64,000 nt of DNA from positions 868,001 through 932,000 of the forward strand of contig NZ_CP032757.1 in assembly GCF_003641185.1 (NCBI RefSeq). Direction: 5' to 3'. This document shows positions 61,312 to 64,000 of this stretch, piece after piece; the stretch's first letter is position 1; each line of letters begins with the position of its first letter. This stretch comes from Lactiplantibacillus pentosus. GTDB lineage: Bacteria; Bacillota; Bacilli; Lactobacillales; Lactobacillaceae. Both the position numbers and the translations under genes were made by a program. The notes under the pieces are model-generated. The model ran no database searches. It saw only the letters and a program-made list of their open reading frames with translations, and was not told the origin of the DNA.

Positions 61312-62643
61312 TTATCTTGCTTTATTCTGCCGCCGTTTCCAATAATAAATTGGAAAGCCAATTGCGACGATGACTAGTGAAATCAGCACACCGGAAAGGT
61401 CGGAACCAATCTCACTGATAATCACGAACAGGGCGCCTAAGATGGCAATCAGCGGTGTTACTGGAAAGCCCGGTGTTGAGAATGGCCGCGCGGATGCTGG
61501 ATTGCGTTTGCGAAGGAGAAAGACGCCCACAAACGTCGCGACGTAGAAGCAGTACACTGTGAAGATGCACAGGTCTGACAGCCGGTCGGGATTAAAGAAC
61601 AGAATCATGATGCTGGCGTACACTAAGATGGCAATGGTGGCCACAATTGGTTCATGCGACTTCTTGTGCAAAAAGCTGAGTTGCTTGGCGAACGGAAGCT
61701 GGTTCTGGTGCGCCATCGCATACACAATACGGGGGAACGTCATGATTTTTCCGTTCAAACAACCGACCATCGAAATAATGATCCCGATGTTCAGTAATCG
61801 GCCACCAATCGTACCAAACGCCGCCTGGGCAAAATACAAGGTCGTTTGTTGCCCTAGTTTGTGGATTGTGGCGGCTGGAACAAAGTGCAAGATCCCATAA
61901 CTTACAAGGGTGTAGGCAATTAAAACCAATGAGATGCCCAAAATAATGGCTTGGGGCAATAACTTTTGGGGATTTTTGATCTCGCCACCAAGGTTAGCAA
62001 CTAAAATCCAACCGTCGTAGGCAAATAACGTTGCGAGGACCGCCACCCCAAAACTACCAGTTGATTGGCTGATCGTATGTAGGGACTGTCCAAAGGCGTT
62101 TTGATTACCAAAGAACAGCCCGAAGATGATAATTGCCGCAATCGGTAATAGTTTACCCAGCGTCGTGGCAATTTGAAAGGCAGCGCCCCAGCGGTTTTCG
62201 AACATATTCAAAATCCCAATCAAAACGATGACACCGATTGAAAGAGGCGCCTGCCAGCCAGAATTCCAATTAAAGAAACCGACTAACAGAATCCCTAGAT
62301 AAGCGCCAATCGAGGCAATGATGGCGGGACCGTAAACCGCAATTTGCATCCAGCCAGAAAGGAAGCCCCAGAGCTTGCCATAGATTTGTTCCATGTAGAC
62401 GTAGAGGCCACCAGTGTGCGGCATTTGCGCGCCAACTTCGGCAATCGTCAGACCAGCCGTCAACGTAATCAGTCCACCGAGCAGCCAAGTAAGCAGTGCC
62501 GCACTGGGTGAACCAGCGCTGTCCAGAACGGATGACTGTTTGAAGAAGATTCCTGAGCCAATAACTGTACCCACGACGAGTAAAAGTGCCGACCAAAAAC
62601 CGAGCGAACGGTTCAAGGTCGTTTCTTGTTTTGTTTCCTGCAT
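61312..62643 (-). CDS. APC-superfamily amino acid exchanger (SteT/LAT type)
   Basis: 443 residues, about twelve membrane segments. TM1 LLLVVGTVIGSGIFFKQSSVL carries the GSGIF substrate motif of the LAT branch, and TM3 has GGLYVYMEQIYGKLWGFLSGWMQ. Members include the Ser/Thr exchanger SteT. Monocistronic; shares a terminator region with chbG. Substrate by family only. Confidence 0.87.
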   Translation of the reverse strand: MQETKQETTLNRSLGFWSALLLVVGTVIGSGIFFKQSSVLDSAGSPSAALLTWLLGGLITLTAGLTIAEVGAQMPHTGGLYVYMEQIYGKLWGFLSGWMQIAVYGPAIIASIGAYLGILLVGFFNWNSGWQAPLSIGVIVLIGILNMFENRWGAAFQIATTLGKLLPIAAIIIFGLFFGNQNAFGQSLHTISQSTGSFGVAVLATLFAYDGWILVANLGGEIKNPQKLLPQAIILGISLVLIAYTLVSYGILHFVPAATIHKLGQQTTLYFAQAAFGTIGGRLLNIGIIISMVGCLNGKIMTFPRIVYAMAHQNQLPFAKQLSFLHKKSHEPIVATIAILVYASIMILFFNPDRLSDLCIFTVYCFYVATFVGVFLLRKRNPASARPFSTPGFPVTPLIAILGALFVIISEIGSDLSGVLISLVIVAIGFPIYYWKRRQNKAR

Positions 62644-62910
62644 GACCTGAATTCCTCCTTGGAGCAGTCAAATTATAAATGATTGCAATTAGCATACCAG
62701 AGATTACCGACGCTGACAACGAAATATCGCCCTTTTATGGGCCTGATAACGCCAAAATCCGAACTAATAACGATTTAGTAATAGGAAAGTTCGATAAAAC
62801 CATCTAGGCGGTTTCCTGGAGCTACAGAAGATTCAGAGTGAAGGTGACAAGGCTGATTGTGCCATAAGTGATTTATGCAGCAACTTATTTATATACAGAT
62901 ATTATCTGTT

Positions 62911-63354
62911 TTATTGGTCGGTCAAGTTACGCATCAGCTTATTCATCAATGTCTGGAGCTGTTGCCATTCAGCTTCATCCAGTCCGCCGCGTTCCGTTAA
63001 AATGTTAGGCAGGGTGTTCAAGACTTTGCGCGTCGTGACCCCGGCTTCCGTTAAGGTAATGAGCACGCTACGGTCATCGTGTGGATTGCGTTGACGTGCA
63101 ATCAAACCGGCCTTAGTCATCCGTTTTAAAATTGGCGTAAGGGTGCCCGTGCTCAAGTCGAGCTGGGCACTCAGTTTTTTGACGGGAACGGCCTTGGGCG
63201 GATCAGCATAGAGTGCCACTAAGACTAGGTACTGCGGGTACGTGAGATGATGTTCGGCCAAGGTTGGCTGGTATAAGCGTTGAATCGCATGAACCGTCGT
63301 ATAGGCCGAGAAGCAGATGTGCTCGTCAAGCGGTCGAATGGGGGCTGTGTTCAT
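62911..63354 (-). CDS. OhrR-type MarR-family peroxide regulator
   Basis: 147 residues. N-terminal helix LDEHICFSAYTTVHAIQRLYQPTLAEHHLTYPQYLVLVAL, matching OhrR with its peroxide-sensing Cys (here Cys14); winged helix VPVKKLSAQLDLSTGTLTPILKRMTKAGLIARQRNPHDDRSVLITLTEAG. It should sense organic hydroperoxides through the single N-terminal Cys. AAGGTGG precedes the ATG. No ohr gene is next to it in the window. Confidence 0.9.
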   Translation of the reverse strand: MNTAPIRPLDEHICFSAYTTVHAIQRLYQPTLAEHHLTYPQYLVLVALYADPPKAVPVKKLSAQLDLSTGTLTPILKRMTKAGLIARQRNPHDDRSVLITLTEAGVTTRKVLNTLPNILTERGGLDEAEWQQLQTLMNKLMRNLTDQ

Positions 63355-63406
63355 ATTGTGACCACCTTTCTATTGTGATTTTGGTTGAATAAGAAAGCTT
63401 AAAAAC

Positions 63407-63422
63407 AGATTGTATGCAATCT
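63407..63422. promoter_or_regulatory. OhrR-like operator palindrome
   Basis: AGATTGTATGCAATCT, 6-bp arms with TTGTATGCAA core, similar to the TTGTATACAA core of Bacillus OhrR sites, 50 nt upstream of the OhrR-type gene. Confidence 0.5.
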
Positions 63423-63554
63423 AATTGCCTGGATTATAGCATATAATCGATAACATATGGGCTGCAGGGTCCTGCAAGCTAGTCGCGGATTGTTATTGTA
63501 ACCGTTTGCCAAATCTTAGTGTATTCATTTCAGACGCGACTGCGATAAAAATAA

Positions 63555-63583
63555 TTGGTTCGACGGGTGAAATACAGTATAAT
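63555..63583 (+). promoter_or_regulatory. Promoter of the TauE/SafE-type gene
   Basis: TTGGTT (63555-63560), 17-nt spacer, TATAAT (63578-63583), 33 nt before the start codon. Confidence 0.6.
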
Positions 63584-63616
63584 GCTACGAGTAAGTAAGA
63601 GAGTGGGGTTAGATTG

Positions 63617-64000
63617 ATGGTCATTGCAATTGTGATAGTGTTGGCGATTTTCAGCATCGGGTTATTTGGCTTACTGTTAGCCGGTGCGAAACGCCAAGGC
63701 GCTGCTATTTTTGACCATTCCTTTGGTTTTGGAATGGTGATTGGCGCGGTGACTGATTTTTTGGATACGTTGGGGATCGGCAGTTTTGTGGTCTCAACGG
63801 CGATTTTTCAAGCCAGTCACTATTTAAAAGATGAACGCCAATTGCCGGGAACTTTAAATACGATGCATGCGATTCCGACCGCCTTTGAGGCCTTTTTCTT
63901 TGTGACCGCGGTCACCGTCGATCCGGTCACACTGATCAGTTTGGTGCTGGCCGCGACAATCGGTGCCTTAGTAGGTAGTGAAGTCATGACGAAGCTTAAT
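63617..64000 (+). CDS. TauE/SafE-family membrane transporter (TSUP), 5' part only
   Basis: The frame is open from the ATG at 63617 (GTGGGG ahead) to the window edge, 128 codons. Starts MVIAIVIVLAIFSIGLFGLLLAGAKRQ, then VTDFLDTLGIGSFVVSTAIFQAS, the characteristic GIGSF region of sulfite/organosulfonate exporter-like proteins. About four hydrophobic segments so far. Ligand unknown. Truncated by the window, not by mutation. Confidence 0.78.
   Translation, partial: MVIAIVIVLAIFSIGLFGLLLAGAKRQGAAIFDHSFGFGMVIGAVTDFLDTLGIGSFVVSTAIFQASHYLKDERQLPGTLNTMHAIPTAFEAFFFVTAVTVDPVTLISLVLAATIGALVGSEVMTKLN

Overview
The window looks like chromosomal DNA of a lactobacillus of the Lactiplantibacillus plantarum group. 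This rests on gene content rather than an rRNA gene: two pyruvate oxidase genes flanking an FAD-synthetase gene, PepX, an OatA-type peptidoglycan O-acetyltransferase, a ppx-ppk-ppx cluster, a Spx paralogue, perfect or near-perfect CcpA (cre) sites, strong Gram-positive ribosome sites and many TTG/GTG starts. The species cannot be fixed from the sequence alone.

Layout. 1-5.1 kb: glmS behind a glmS ribozyme, a Cof-type HAD protein, and a galM-like/tetR operon. 5.1-6.7 kb: no protein gene, but a candidate CcpA-controlled small RNA and copy R1 of a ~0.9-1.0 kb palindromic repeat. 6.7-16.5 kb: small hypotheticals, a nitroreductase, two MFS exporters, glpK, a DUF2812-like protein, tRNA-Asn, a cysteine-less Spx and a VanZ-like protein. 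16.6-21.3 kb: polyphosphate operon. 21.5-22.4 kb: repeat R2. 22.5-26 kb: LicD-like protein, MarR regulator, a 53-residue membrane protein and a purine permease. 26.3-27.3 kb: repeat R3. 27.5-32.6 kb: pox, FAD synthetase, pox. 32.6-43.7 kb: iminopeptidase, birA with its operator, oatA, pepX, an OsmC protein, an APC permease and a zinc/AP2-like DNA-binding protein. 43.8-44.8 kb: repeat R4. 44.9-50.8 kb: pyridoxal-type kinase, Nudix hydrolase, guanylate-kinase-like protein, zur, a Ser/Asp-rich surface-type protein with a membrane partner, a hairpin tandem array and a HAD phosphatase. 50.8-53.5 kb: an aminotransferase and D-2-hydroxyacid dehydrogenase operon behind a leader-peptide attenuator. 53.6-57.3 kb: amino-acid ABC transporter. 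57.4-61.3 kb: an A+T-richer sugar PTS operon with LicT-type antitermination and ChbG. 61.3-64 kb: an APC exchanger, an OhrR-type regulator and the start of a TauE/SafE-type membrane protein.

Most notable observations. (1) A 20-codon leader peptide with the run FYFWYF lies just after a consensus promoter and before mutually exclusive antiterminator and terminator hairpins, ahead of the aminotransferase/hydroxyacid dehydrogenase pair. This has the architecture of ribosome-mediated attenuation sensing aromatic amino acids. (2) Four copies (two in each orientation) and one fragment of an apparently non-coding modular palindromic element show compensatory changes in their stems. (3) A short transcript with a perfect cre on its promoter, a pyrimidine-rich linker and a terminator looks like a CcpA-repressed sRNA. 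(4) A 94/102-bp hairpin-containing tandem array lies downstream of the Ser/Asp-rich gene pair. Several enzymes lack residues usually thought essential (GalM-like, GlpK phospho-site, Spx redox switch, FAD synthetase kinase half). All calls are by reading; no searches or folding programs were run.
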